Assembly (NCBI GenBank): GCA_029582155.1
Contig: CM055896.1
Span: 11,492,987 to 11,556,986 of the forward strand
DNA: 64,000 nucleotides
Direction: 5' to 3'
Origin: Panopea generosa
Lineage: Eukaryota; Mollusca; Bivalvia; Adapedonta; Hiatellidae
The notes beneath the pieces were generated by a model. The model saw nothing but the letters and a program-made list of their open reading frames with translations, was not told the DNA's origin and did not search any database. The position numbers and the translations under genes were made by a program. How positions within the stretch are numbered: the first letter of the stretch is position 1; each line of letters starts with the position of its first letter. This document shows positions 44,749 through 56,109 of the stretch, piece after piece.

Positions 44749-45086
44749 TGGAAAAAATGTTTTTGCCAATTCTAAAAAATCCTAATGCTTTCTTCAACTA
44801 ATCTTTAGAGATAATACAGTTTTTAGGTTTTTAATTAGTTATTGGACTGGTGCAATCTGACAATTTCTGTTTTGAGTCGTGACCCTTCATTGATTTAATT
44901 GAGTATAACAATACAATTCAGTAAAACTTGAGTATTTTCTTCCATAATTATATTTGTTAGTTTATCCACCTTTTCTTTGTTTTAAGTCAAGAGTGAGCCT
45001 GGAATATTTGACCCAATTTGTAAACACATTGTGTTGTATTGCCATATTGTATTATTATTACTAGTGACGAGACACAAATAAACTAA

Positions 45087-45330
45087 TTATCCCTTTACTC
45101 CATAGATACGCGTTTTCCCGCACCAATCACGGAAAGCCTTTGGAAACAGTGCAGGAAGAGTTCAGATTGCTCGTAACGAGCAATCTGAACACTTCCTGCA
45201 CTGTTACGAGCAATCTGAACACTTCCTGCACTGTTTTCCACTCTGTCAGTTAATATAAACATAATTCACCCAATAATTCAAAAGCCTTCTTTATTAGGTG
45301 TCCAAAGGCATCTATATGAAGTAAATGGTT
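45087..45330. mobile_element. piggyBac-like MITE, inverted second copy with extra hairpin arm
   Basis: Reverse of 34967-35219. The arm AGCAATCTGAACACTTCCTG (with CACTGTT) is present twice in direct tandem at 45179-45235, so this copy has one more arm than the first. The outer ends are partly decayed. Confidence 0.8.
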
Positions 45331-45504
45331 ATATATAAGTGAACAGTAAAACCTCATTCTTTTATTTTCTTAATGATGTCTCTTGTCATATCATCTAGCA
45401 TTTAACAGACAGAATTTTTTATCTAAAAATAAATTTTTACAAAACTAATGCAGCCACATGATGGAAAGTGTAAAGTGTTTGAGACAATTAACAATATAAA
45501 TGAT

Positions 45505-45705
45505 ATACAACATTGCATCTCATTGTCATTTGTCTCTCATTGCTGATTCAAGTGAGAAAGTTGTCAGTTTCTTGTGGAAATGGATATATGCTCAAGTACT
45601 GTTTAACCTTTCAGATCCCAGGAAAGAGTGGCTAGGTTAACTGATGGTCTGTTAGCCCTCAATGGCATGAAAAATATGATAAATAATCAACCAAGCAATC
45701 AAATA
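45505..45705 (+). mobile_element. SINE family A, headless copy
   Basis: CATTGCATCTCATTGTCATT through CTGATTCAAGTGAGAAAGTT, CCCAGGAAAGAGTGGCTAGG and CCCTCAATGGCATGAAAAAT. Confidence 0.75.
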
Positions 45706-46038
45706 GTGCTTATAGAAGTTTACACAATCAGAGCTGCTTGCAAACTCCACTGCTGCATATAAGCAACAATTTTCACATGTTTGGAGATTTTCAGAATTTG
45801 AATGGGATTAATTGATGACACAAAAACATTCACACTATGCACATGAATAAATATTTATACAAATATATGGAATGTAAAACTAAACATTGATTGATAATTG
45901 CACAGTCACTGCATGCGTATGTCACTGATTTGTACAGAACAGTGTACATTGTTTCTGTATAAAGTCTGTTCATGCATATTAAATTTTAATTTGGCACGGT
46001 AATTTCTTCCATTTCCATTGATAGCTTACTGCATAAGT

Positions 46039-49000
46039 TCAAGCTTTCAGTTGTACCAGAGTCTGAAAAAAAAAGAAAAAGGAAGACGTTATTGCATACA
46101 ATTCTATGAATGTAAAACAAACGCAAAGCAGATATAAAATATCTGGGGCCCTGTTTCACTAACCTTAGTAAATCTTAAAAATTTTGTATGAACAAATGTT
46201 TTATTTTCGCAGTATTTTTTCATATTTTAGAAAGAATACTTTTTATTAGGCTTACACAAGATCGTAAAATTGGTAAGTAGCACACTAAATGAATTTCATG
46301 ACTATTTTTCAAAACTTCAAATTCATACGAAGAAGTAAACTTGGGATATAAACCGGTATGATATTCTACACAAGAAAGTCTGTATGCTTTCTGTCTCGAG
46401 GTCATTACACATTCAGCCCTTAATTTAAATTTCAATTCCCTACTCATAAGGATAATTTATGACACAAATTTCACTGATTGGTTCATGAGAAAAAGATTTT
46501 TAAATATTCTCAACTTTTACATTTTGGGGTGATTTTAAATATTCTCAACTTTTACATTTTGGGGTGACCACTTAAGATAAAGGAACCCAGTTATTTAAAA
46601 ACAACAAATATGCATCTCTTTGGCCCAACAATGGTTCTGTAAAGATTAAGGCAAAATAATTGCCATCTTTGAAAAAAATCTCCGTTATGAGCATATTATC
46701 CCCTAACTGACCCTTAAACAGAGCATAATAGTTTATCAGGATAAAACAGTATAAATGCAATGTATCTTTAAAAATCAAATAATTATCGAAATGGATAAAA
46801 AGCATTTCATTATCATTAATAGATAAAATCTTAATAGTTTGGTATGTCAAATCTACCAGAACGTTACAAATGGATATTTAAATTGGAGTGGTAAACTTAA
46901 ATACTGTTTGTCCACAGTTGCGTCATCATTCAGACTCTCTCTAAAAATGAAGCAATGTTTACTATGTAACAGACAGATGAAATCAAAATGAAATCTCTAG
47001 GCTCATTTAATACGTCACAAAATATGTTTTCGACCAATATTAAAATTCTGAAAAATCCTGATAAGGGAATTCATCAGAAAATTGTGGGTTTAAGAGAAGA
47101 TTTTTAACTTTTTTTTACTATATTTAGTGATGGTGGTCATTTTGCATTTTAAATCTAGTCTCTTATACATGAGGACTGCGGCGTGGTCTAGTGGTTGAGC
47201 GTCCGCCTCACATATGGAAGGTCGTGGGTTCAACCCCCGGCCGGGTCATACCAAAGACTTTAAAAATGGTACCAGAAGCTTCCTCGCTTGACGCTCAGCA
47301 TTTAGAGGACAGTTCTAGGTCTGGTTGGCCCGGTGTTAGTATAATGTGACTGGGTGGGGTATCATACCATGTGTCTGTGGCATGATACTCCAGTGTGACA
47401 GTGCTTAGAATACTGTCTCTATTGTTGCAAGCGATGCTAAACACCATACAACAACAACAACAACTTGTACATGAGAAATATTCATTTGAATTTGTATAAC
47501 TGACTTGGTGATTTCAGACAAGTGCTGCTAACAGGCAACGATGGATGACAGACAATGCACTATCCCATAAGCCTTTTGGCCCCTAGAACTATAAATGGTA
47601 TTTTATATTGATTCTGTACAAAAAACTACATTGTATTATGTCTCTGTAATGTGAAACACGTGATCTTTATTTACAAAATATAAAATCACATCCTCATAAA
47701 ATATCACATATGGTTATTTACCATTTCTTATAAAATACTAAAACACTAACAAATTAAATGAGATAAAAGGGAAAATGCTGACCTATTCATTCATGGTTAT
47801 CTTACATGTAAGATGAGCTACAATAATTGACCTTGCGAGAGCTGTCAATCAACCAAGTGATCAATATTATTTCCGGAGTCGCCATTTTTCTTAGACAAGC
47901 GAATGGTCTTTAAGTAAACACTACATTGTATTACATAATTGTAATAACGTGAACACACAATGCCACATGGCTGAAGCGATATTCACTCTTGTGTCAGGTC
48001 AATTTAATGCTCCTATCAATAAATTAAAGATTAGCCTCTTTAAATATATGGAGTGAAAATTAATAAATACATGGAGTTATATGCGGATATTCACCTTATT
48101 AGCACCTTCTAAACTGGAGATGAGAGACTTTAGCTCTTCCCCATTTAGTTCCACTGAGACTGTTCGTCTGTCTGTGTCTGTGTGCACGTCCATATCTAGT
48201 GATAACACTGGTTCCTGGACAGAGGATATCTTGTCACTGGACATCACCAACTATGGAGGAATAACATGCAACAATTCAGTATGTGATACAAATTAATATA
48301 TATTTACACAGTATACATGTATGTCTATACATTATCTATAAAATATAATGTCCGTTGGGTTATCCAGAAGTTCTACACGTATTTTGTCTAATATAACTTC
48401 AAACAGTATGCAAAATATGAAGAAGATATATATCCAAACAAAATAGTTACATGTATTTCAAACATGTTCTGTACGCCTGTCTGCTGCAGGTCAGTTTTAC
48501 GTTACATTGTTGTGACGTCAACTAATTTCACAAGTAATTTCCCTACTCTTACTCGTTGCTCCACTCATACATTTGAGCAATCAAGAAACCCTGTGATCAC
48601 TCTAAAGACTTACATGTTATTCATTCTTAATTATCATGTGCACTGTACCGTAACCTATACAGCATAGTTCATGAATTGTATTACAGCAATCCTTATTGAG
48701 GCACCTTTTACCACGTTGATGTGACATTTTGTCACAAGGCGCTCATCCATTATTGTTTCTTGTTCCTCACTGTACCATTTGTGCCATTTATAGACTACAA
48801 TCACACTACAAATAACTTTCTCTGAGCTTTACTAAACATATATATCACCTGGATCAATGTTTTGCTATTAATATTGACACAAAACTTTATTTCCGCTGGT
48901 TGTATCACCTTTTCCTCGGACAGAAGTTTTGCTTATTAACGAGTTTGCCTTTTTTATGTAAGTTTGATAAAACTCCTAACACTTACGTGCCATACTACTA

Positions 49001-52000
49001 CTGGAATGACCAATATAGATATTGATGACGTGTCATCAATAATATATGATTTACCGCTTGTTTTACAGGGAAATTATTGTTATTTTTCACATATTTATCT
49101 GCCAAATTGTTCAGTACTTTGAGCTGCTGCACTAACCATGTATGCACGTTGCTATGGAGACCATAACATTATTATTAACATGAGAATTGCGCTAAAATAC
49201 TGTTCACCGATGACAAATGCACCAATACTTGTGCTGTGCAAAATAAAGCGATGTACTTGCATGAATATGAATTTTATTAATGCACTTCTGGATAACCCCT
49301 CTTATACAAAACAAATAAATTACAGATAAAATCAACAAATGAATATGCACAATGAGCCTAGAACCTTGATACCTGCAGAGCTGCAGAGATTTAGCAAATT
49401 CTATTGTATTACTCAATTGTCACCTCTTACGATATGCATAAGCCACAAAGATCCTATTCTTGCCATCACTCCTGGCTCCCTGGAACCACAGAGGGGTTGG
49501 TAATTTAACCACAATAATGAACATGACAAAAACGATAAAATGAACATGACACCCATTTTGAGGATCCTTACCCCTCTGCAGGGATCGACAATGATTCTAT
49601 TAGATGCCAGAACCACACGGGCTGTATGCAAAACAGATGAAATAACATGGTTAGTAGCATAGAATGTCCACTTTATTTTGGCGAGTGTAAAAAAAAAAAA
49701 ATGCAAGCCTTTGGTGATGGGTAATTCTCAGTGGCTTATTTTACTTATTTCATTGATTAAAAAAATTAAATTATAAATGGTAATTTCACCATTTTCAGTC
49801 ATAAAATAAAAAGTAAAAATTGTTTTTAATTAAGTTTCACTTGTGAGGACTGGAGCATGTTCACGCAAACCACTACATTAGGTATTTGGTGCCTCTGCCA
49901 TCATGTTAAGTTTGATTTTTTGTTTTTGAATGGGGTTTCAGCCATCTTCAACACATTTCAGGTTATATAGGACATGACCAGTTTTAACTGGCAAACTTTC
50001 TCACATTTATTTTTTGGAGCGAGCATGACAGTAACCTACAACCTCAGTGGTGAGAGGTCAGTGATCTTGAGATGGCGCCTTAAATGACTTGGCCACAGAA
50101 GACCTGTTAAGTTTGATGATGACAGGTCTAGCATTTCAACAGTATTTATAATTGTTGTTAAGGCTAACACCCATGCAGCTGACAATACTGCTAAAGACAA
50201 AAACGAGTTGTCACAAGACAACAAAGCTCGCCGATGGGATAAAACTCATCACCCATGCAAAGACAGAGATTGGAGGCAAACACCAAAATTTAAATGCAAC
50301 TAAACAAAAAAGTTTAACCTGGGTGGGTGTCTACAGATGATGCCAACGATGACACCAGGGTCATGGCAATAGAGTAATTAAAAAATATATAGTCAAAAAT
50401 GACCAAGAATCAGAAATGAACAAGAATCTGCAGAATGATATACATTTGTTACTTTAAACATGTTTTTACTGATTCAAATTTACATACAAAGAAATCAGTT
50501 TCAGCATCAATGTGAATTAGACTGGAAAATAAGAATCTTATAAAATTCTTCTGTGTTGTTGGTTAATGGTTTAAAGCAAAACAAGACGCCCAAAAGGGCC
50601 TGAGGATATTCTACTGACTCATAGTGGCCATAGCACTTTTTGAAATTCTCCTATGCAATAGAAACATCCGGGCGGGGTCATTTTTAACCCTAGGGACACC
50701 ATTTGAACAAACCTAAAACAAGAAAATATCGGTGGATGCTCCTCAAGTGAGTGTTTGACTATGTACCGGCTACTTGGTTGAAAAATACCAAACTATATAG
50801 CAGGAACAATATGTGGCTCTGCACTTCACAAAACTCATTTCCCAAATCATTGAACCGGAACAAAATGACAATATGCACAGATCCTAGCTAGTTTTACAAA
50901 ATAAAAACCGGAAGTTGTAGAGAAATAGCATCATGACGACAATAAGCACATCTCCACTTGGTAATGATGCATCCTAGCAAGTTTCAGAAAATTCCAATCA
51001 GAGGTTGTAGAGAAATAGAGCGGTGAAGAATTTGGTCACAGACAGAATGAAAGGGCCTTTACTAGATGAAAAATCATCGAACCAGAACACAACATAGCAA
51101 GTTTCATAAAACTTCAACCTGAGAATGTAGAGAAATAGCGCGGACAATAATTTGGTCAGACTCAATGAAAGGGCTATAACTACATGAAAAATCATCGAAC
51201 TAGAACACAAACATAGCAAGTTTCATAACATTCCAACCTGAGGTTCAAGAGAAATAGCGCGAACAAGAATTTAGTCACAGACTCAATGAAAGGGCCTATA
51301 TAACTCTGTGAAAAATCATTGAACCAGAACATAAAGACAATATGCACATCTCCACTTGGTAGTGATTCATCCTAGCAAGTTTCAGAAAATTCCAACATGG
51401 GGTTGTAAAGAAATAGCTCAGACAAAAATTTGTCGACTATTTGCTTTCCCCTTTGGGGGAGGCATAAAACCTATAGTTGGTCATCATTACTACATAAACA
51501 TTTTGAAAATATGTTGGCCGTTCATGAGAAGAAGATTTTTTAATTTTGGACTATTTTTAGTAAGGGCTGCCATCTTGAATTTCAGATTGAAATAAAATAT
51601 TTCTGTATAGTCTCCTATGCAATAATAACATCCATATGCAGTTTCAGTTTAAATGGCCTAGTGGTTTTAAAATAGATGAAAGAAAAAGAGAATTTCTGTT
51701 TTCCCATAGTATCCCTATGTAAAATTCTAAGTCCTCTTACAGGGCCCCTATAAATTTTAGCCCCTAAATTCCTATCTGCAATCAAACCCCTACACATAGG
51801 GATAATTTATGCCAAATATGAACAAATCTAACAAACTGGTTCTTAAGAAACCGATTTTAGTAATTCCCAATTTTAACTCTTTTGGGGCCCCTCCTGACCC
51901 TGAAAGTGGAACCCAGTCATTTTTGCAAATCTGAACCTCCTTCACCAAACAATGCTTCTGTGAAGATATAGGCAAAATCATTTCCATTTAAAAAAAAAAA

Positions 52001-55000
52001 AAAAAAAAAAAAAAATATTATAATGACATGTGTCCCCTAATTGAACCCTCTGGATGGGGTCATCTTTAACCCTACGTACACCATTTGAACTTATCTAACA
52101 AAACTATAGTTGGTCATTATTACTACATATACATTTTGAAAATCTGTTGGGCTGTTCATGAGAAGAAGATTTTTATGTTTTGGACTGTTTTTCGTAATTA
52201 CGGCTATCTTGAATTTCAGATCGAAAAAAACCAAAAAACTCTGTAAAGTCTCCTATGCAATAGAAACATCCATGTGAAGTTTCAATTTAATTGGCCTAGT
52301 GTTTTCAGAAAAAGTGCTGCTAACAGAAAACAGACGACAGACAACATGCCATCGCATAAGCACTTTTGGCCTTTGGCCAGTAGAGCTAAAAAACACAAAA
52401 AAAATTTCAAATACAATGTATCAAGCTTCCCTTACCATACAAATCTATCCACAAAATACATTTCTATTCTTCAGAAATTCTTAAAACAGTGCAATGTATT
52501 TATGTTGCTTTTTACAGGTATAAACTGTTTATAATTTTCAATAACATGCCTGTACCTTGAGTTTCCAGTCGAAGTCCTCTAACACTGCCTGGGATATTCC
52601 ATGACTGTCGGCAAGGAGCTGTTTTCTAATGTCAGCTCTACGACTATTGACTATGTCAAGTATAACACATTTGTATTCTTCATTCAAGCTACCAAGTTCT
52701 TGAAATAACTGAAATGTTTGGAATAACCTATTAAACTGACAAGTAAAACCAATATTTATATCAATTCTGGTGTAACATGGCAATTTAAAATTTGTATGTG
52801 TAAAACAAGATTGGAGAATCGGGTTGAAAGCTGTAATGTTAAGTCTATGGCTATCAGTTTTGTCTTCCTAGACTCATATTAACCCACAAGATGTCTCGTT
52901 GTGTCACTGTTCGTTACTGTCAAGATCAGCTCAAGTCTTCTTGAGCTGCGGACCCTTTTTTAATTTTATATAATGATCAATTAGCTTTCTAGCTGGGTTC
53001 ACTGAAGTTTCACATTATGGCTAAGAAGATGGCCCTGACATTTAAGAACACAATGGCACATCTGTACAAGTTTATATAAATGTCAAAGAAGGCTCGGACT
53101 ATAATATCAAGATGTTAGACTCAGAACAATTACAGTTTATATTTCAATTTTTGCTTTGGTAATTTTCTCACCTACATACAGGTAATAGTCAACTATATAT
53201 TTGTTATTCATGGTATAATCTTTATCCAACAACCTTGAATATCATATATACCCATGTATTGTTGATATTTGTTAAAAATAATTAATTATTATAAGACTTT
53301 CCAAATTTCAAAAGTCACAATTTTTAAAAGCATGAAAAAAGTCAAGATTGTCAATTTTCATTGCATGGTGTTCGATACATTTGCAGTATGTTAGTTTTGG
53401 ATGTATGTTGCTAAATGCTTCAATCTACCTGATCCTTTGTCCATGAATTTTTAACAGCATTCTTCAAGAGATCTGTGAGCGAGTCTGATACTTCCCACCA
53501 CTCTTGCAATGACCAGATTTTGGAGTAGTCATCATAGGAGGGTCGGGATCTATGACAAATACCATCCACAAGTCTGTGTAAAACCTGGGGAATAAAACAA
53601 ATACCATCCACAAATATGTGTAAAACCTGGAGAATAAAACAAATACCATCCACAAGCCTATGTAAAACCTGGAGATTAAAACAAATACCATCCACAAATC
53701 TGTTTAAAACATGGAAAATAAAACAAATACCACCAAAAGTCTGTGTAAAACCTGGAGATTAAAACAAATACCATCCACAAATCTGTTTAAAACATGGAGA
53801 ATAAAACAAATACCACCACAAGTCTGTGTAAAACCTTGAGAATAAAAAATGAAGTTTTGAATGCCATCACAATTATAGTTATAAACAATAAATAATTATC
53901 TACAAGTTGACACTGTATTAAGAAAGTACTTTATGGAATTTGTAGACCATAATGTTAAATCATGGAATGATATAGAGAAGGAAAGGCAAGTGAATGAGAT
54001 TTTGTGAATGCTCGCATATTCACGCAAAATCTCGCAATATCTTGTTTTCAATTACTTTACTTCCATTCATCTCAGGAACACAATTCAAAATTCTTACATT
54101 GCAGAACAAAATTCTTAAAACCATTCCAAGAAATTTGTGTTTGAAACTGTTGAAGTACTTTTGATTGCAAAATTTTATATCACAGAAAAAATTACAAGAA
54201 GTTTTCCTTTACACCTCAATATATCTTTAATTCAATATCATTTTGTGTGATCAAAACTTGTTTAAAGTTAAACATCTAGATTACATACAACTAACAGTTA
54301 ATGTATAAGAAATCAGTTGCCTGTGAATTATGAATTTGCCAAATAATTTATCATTTGTGTGCTATTTTATCAACATTGAGTCAAAACATGCAAGTTTCCT
54401 ATCCTTCTATACAAGACAAGATGTCCTTGGTTAAACTGTACAAACTTTTAGAATGCAAAATGTTTACTTGTATTAGGATCATGCTGATTAATATACATTA
54501 CATCTCATTGTTATCAAATATATTCATGCGTCTCACACCAGTGATTCAAGTGGGAATGTTATCAATTACTTATGGAGATGGATGTGCTCAAGTACTTAAC
54601 CTTGAGAATAAAACAGTGAAGTTTTGAATGCCATCACAATTATAGTTATAAACAATAACTAATTATCTACTAGTTGACACTGTATTAAGAAAGTATACTG
54701 GTCATACCTAATACGGCGAGTCTATTTTTTTCCAACCATGTTAAGAATGGCGTCAATAATAAACAGTTATAAGGTTACTCAAGTATGCTGAGTAATAAAC
54801 AGTTGCCGATACGAAATGCAAACAAATGCCGATGCTAACAGAAGTTGGAGTTTTGCGTATGTCTTCCTAAATTGTTTTTATTCGGGCATTCGCCGTAATA
54901 GGTATATCGCGGTATTATGTATACTGTATATACTTTGTATTAGGATCATTATATTTAATTGACATTTTTTTATGATGGCAATTGTTTGTTTATGTTGTAA

Positions 55001-55285
55001 AAACATAATAACAATGCTCTGCTTTATTCATTTTTTTACGTATATTTAAAATAAGGGCAACGCCTGTGGATCTGTGGGAGTTTTTCGTATAATTTTAAAA
55101 ATGAAGGAGCATACACCGGTACAATTTCAAAATAAAAGTTATTTTTGCTGTGGCAGTTATTTTTTCACATAGTTATTTATATGTTATTTGGTGTCGATGC
55201 AGTTTTTCTATGATTGCCTTACATTTACACATAGTTTTGAGTCACATTTCGTAAGCAGTTCAATGTTTTCATTTTTGTCAGCCAT
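46039..55285 (-). CDS. COMMD8: COMM domain-containing protein 8, complete, 5 exons
   Basis: Minus-strand exons in order: 55285-55223, 53584-53429, 52708-52556, 48250-48095, 46062-46039. Lengths 63, 156, 153, 156 and 24 nt give 183 residues plus stop; all introns are phase 0 with GT/AG. The N-terminal helical domain includes VLHRLVDGICHRSRPSYDDY and an SLQEWWEV segment, matching the DGIC...Y..EEW pattern of COMMD8. The C-terminal COMM domain starts around residue 119 with LEDFDWKLK, then SSDKIS and LISSLEGANK, ending VQLKA. The length equals my recollection of human COMMD8. COMMD proteins form the decameric Commander complex with CCDC22/CCDC93, which recycles endosomal cargo and affects NF-kB turnover. 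Head to head with the ATPase gene at 56110. A CCAAT box (minus strand) lies about 40 bp upstream of the start. Confidence 0.93.
46440..47590 (-). repeat. Dispersed repeat F1, inverted copy with nested SINE D
   Basis: Reads GGATAATTTATGACACAAAT, GGTTCTGTAAAGATTAAGGC, and after an interruption AAGTGCTGCTAACAGGCAAC to CATAAGCCTTTTGGCC. The order matches the reverse of the longer copy at 50575-52395. A 36-bp segment (TTTTAAATATTCTCAACTTT...) is tandemly duplicated at 46492-46565. A SINE interrupts it at 47171-47460. Confidence 0.7.
47171..47462 (+). mobile_element. SINE family D, full-length copy
   Basis: The tRNA-like head has CGTGGTCTAGTGGTTGAGCG (A-box region) and GTCGTGGGTTCAACCCCCGG (B box). 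The body has CGGTGTTAGTATAATGTGAC, and the tail is CAACAACAACAAC. It lies inside repeat F1 in intron 4 of COMMD8; a 3' fragment of the family is at 18508-18625. Confidence 0.85.
48300..49405. other. Intron 3 of COMMD8, unassigned part
   Basis: AT-rich. No exon, RNA gene or repeat was recognised between exon 4 and the repeat at 49410. Confidence 0.4.
49410..49630 (-). repeat. Dispersed repeat, inverse of 23640-24060
   Basis: AGATCCTATTCTTGCCATCA, CTCCCTGGAACCACAGAGGG and GATGCCAGAACCACACGGGC match the two blocks of the copy nested in the long-TIR element. Confidence 0.75.
49890..50110 (-). mobile_element. SINE family C copy
   Basis: Reverse copy with CACATTTCAGGTTATATAGG, TTTAACTGGCAAACTTTCTC, TTTTTTGGAGCGAGC and CCTACAACCTCAGTGGTGAG. 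It ends at the head CCTTAAATGACTTGGCC. Confidence 0.75.
50150..50370 (-). repeat. Dispersed repeat G (CTCACCGGGACAAATG family), inverted
   Basis: ACTCATCACCCATGCAAAGA, GATTGGAGGCAAACACCAAA and AACCTGGGTGGGTGTCTACA are the reverse of 63045-63215. The opening CTCACCGGG part is lost here. Confidence 0.75.
50575..52395 (-). repeat. Dispersed repeat F1, long inverted copy with internal tandem repeats
   Basis: Begins CCCAAAAGGGCCTGAGGATA and ends CTTTTGGCCTTTGGCCAGTA, the full reverse of the family at 38046. Between about 50840 and 51420 a unit of roughly 110-120 bp (CATAGCAAGTTTCATAAMAYT ... TGAAAGGGCCT) repeats about five times. A run of 27 A's lies at about 51990-52016. It occupies most of COMMD8 intron 3 upstream of exon 3. 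Confidence 0.8.
53562..53850 (-). repeat. 42-bp tandem repeats duplicating the COMMD8 exon 2 splice acceptor
   Basis: About seven 42-bp units (plus strand: AAATACCATCCACAAGTCTG, then TGTAAAACCTGGGGAATAAAAC). The first unit spans the real exon start: on the minus strand the junction is TTTTATTCCCCAG|GTTTTACACAGACTTG, and the exonic half encodes VLHRLVDGIC. At least three further units keep a CAG acceptor (boundaries at 53626, 53668 and 53752); in two units AG is lost. The first three extra units are open in the COMMD8 frame, so each would add 14 residues. Confidence 0.9.
53950..54190. repeat. Dispersed repeat E, second copy
   Basis: Matches 32945-33178 in the same orientation (TATTCACGCAAAATCTCGCA, TTCCATTCATCTCAGGAACA). 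Confidence 0.8.
54480..54605 (+). mobile_element. SINE family A fragment
   Basis: TACATTACATCTCATTGTTA and GTGATTCAAGTGGGAATGTT to GGATGTGCTCAAGTACTTAA; truncated at both ends. Confidence 0.6.
54703..54915. mobile_element. MITE with ATACCTAATACGGCGA ends
   Basis: The left end CATACCTAATACGGCGAG and the right end CGCCGTAATAGGTATATCGC are imperfect inverse repeats, about 210 bp. It lies in intron 1 of COMMD8. Confidence 0.6.
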
Positions 55286-56109
55286 TTTGATCAGGTGCCT
55301 CTTGTGAACTAAGAAATTATTTGATTGGGTTAAGTTTCGTTATTGTAGCCAATGAAATTTTGTTTAATAATTCGTATATGGAAAATTGGACTGGACGATG
55401 GGCCTGTTAAAAAGACAAAAATACAGTCTATAACATCTCGGGTGTGTTCCAGTTTGTTACGATCTATTTTATTGGATGTAAATGTATTTTTAACCAATGA
55501 AACGTGGGTTTACATAATCAGATCGTCACCAACGTCATTTTGTTTTTGTATGTTTACACGAACGAACATAGCAAAAAGCGAATATTTCGTAATCAATAAC
55601 GAAATGGTATATTGTTTAACACGTTTATTTTAATTATTTGGATAACAACTACAACAAAATGGTGGACTAAAAGTATAACCATGTCTTAGTTTCCACAGTA
55701 TACGGATAGGAGTAAAAGTAGGACAAGGAATTCGTGGGAAGTACAGGATAATAATTCGCAGCAAGAACTTTAGATAGCATGTGATGAGAGTTGTGTAAAT
55801 AGTGAATATTTGCCTGTCACCTGGTCGGATCATTCAGGGTGTCAAAAGTGTGCGTAACCAAATTTTAAAAAGTCTTACCAATGAAGAAATACAGAAAAGA
55901 CAGTGATACATAATATTCATAAAACCATTTTAACCAGATTTAACTAATTTGCAAACATTAACATGTTATTGTCATATTTTATAATTGAAACTAAATATTC
56001 ATGAGAACTGCATTGTAACATACATGTTATCAATATAGTATACATACTGTATATTGTGAAACCATATAATTTACTTGATTTTATCTGTGATATATATTAA
56101 ACACCAAAA
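55286..56109. promoter_or_regulatory. Divergent promoter region between COMMD8 and the P4-ATPase
   Basis: The two start codons point away from each other, 825 bp apart. An inverted CCAAT box (ATTGG near 55324) and a forward CCAAT near 55349 lie within 70 bp of the COMMD8 start. No TATA box or GC island is evident. A 93-codon plus-strand ORF at 55352-55633 has no recognised similarity. Confidence 0.45.

Larger units (their letters stand above)
53834..54698. repeat. Direct duplication of about 95 bp flanking a 670-bp segment
   Basis: AGTTTTGAATGCCATCACAA, TTATAGTTATAAACAATAA and GTTGACACTGTATTAAGAAA occur at 53834-53930 and again at 54601-54698. The segment between them contains repeat E (53950-54190) and a SINE A fragment. 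Confidence 0.85.

Noticed and set aside
46572-46850. 92-codon minus-strand ORF inside the COMMD8 intron
   Set aside because: Lies wholly within a copy of dispersed repeat F1 and shows no domain.
47180-47255. Possible genuine tRNA gene
   Set aside because: Head of SINE family D, followed by the family body and CAA-repeat tail.
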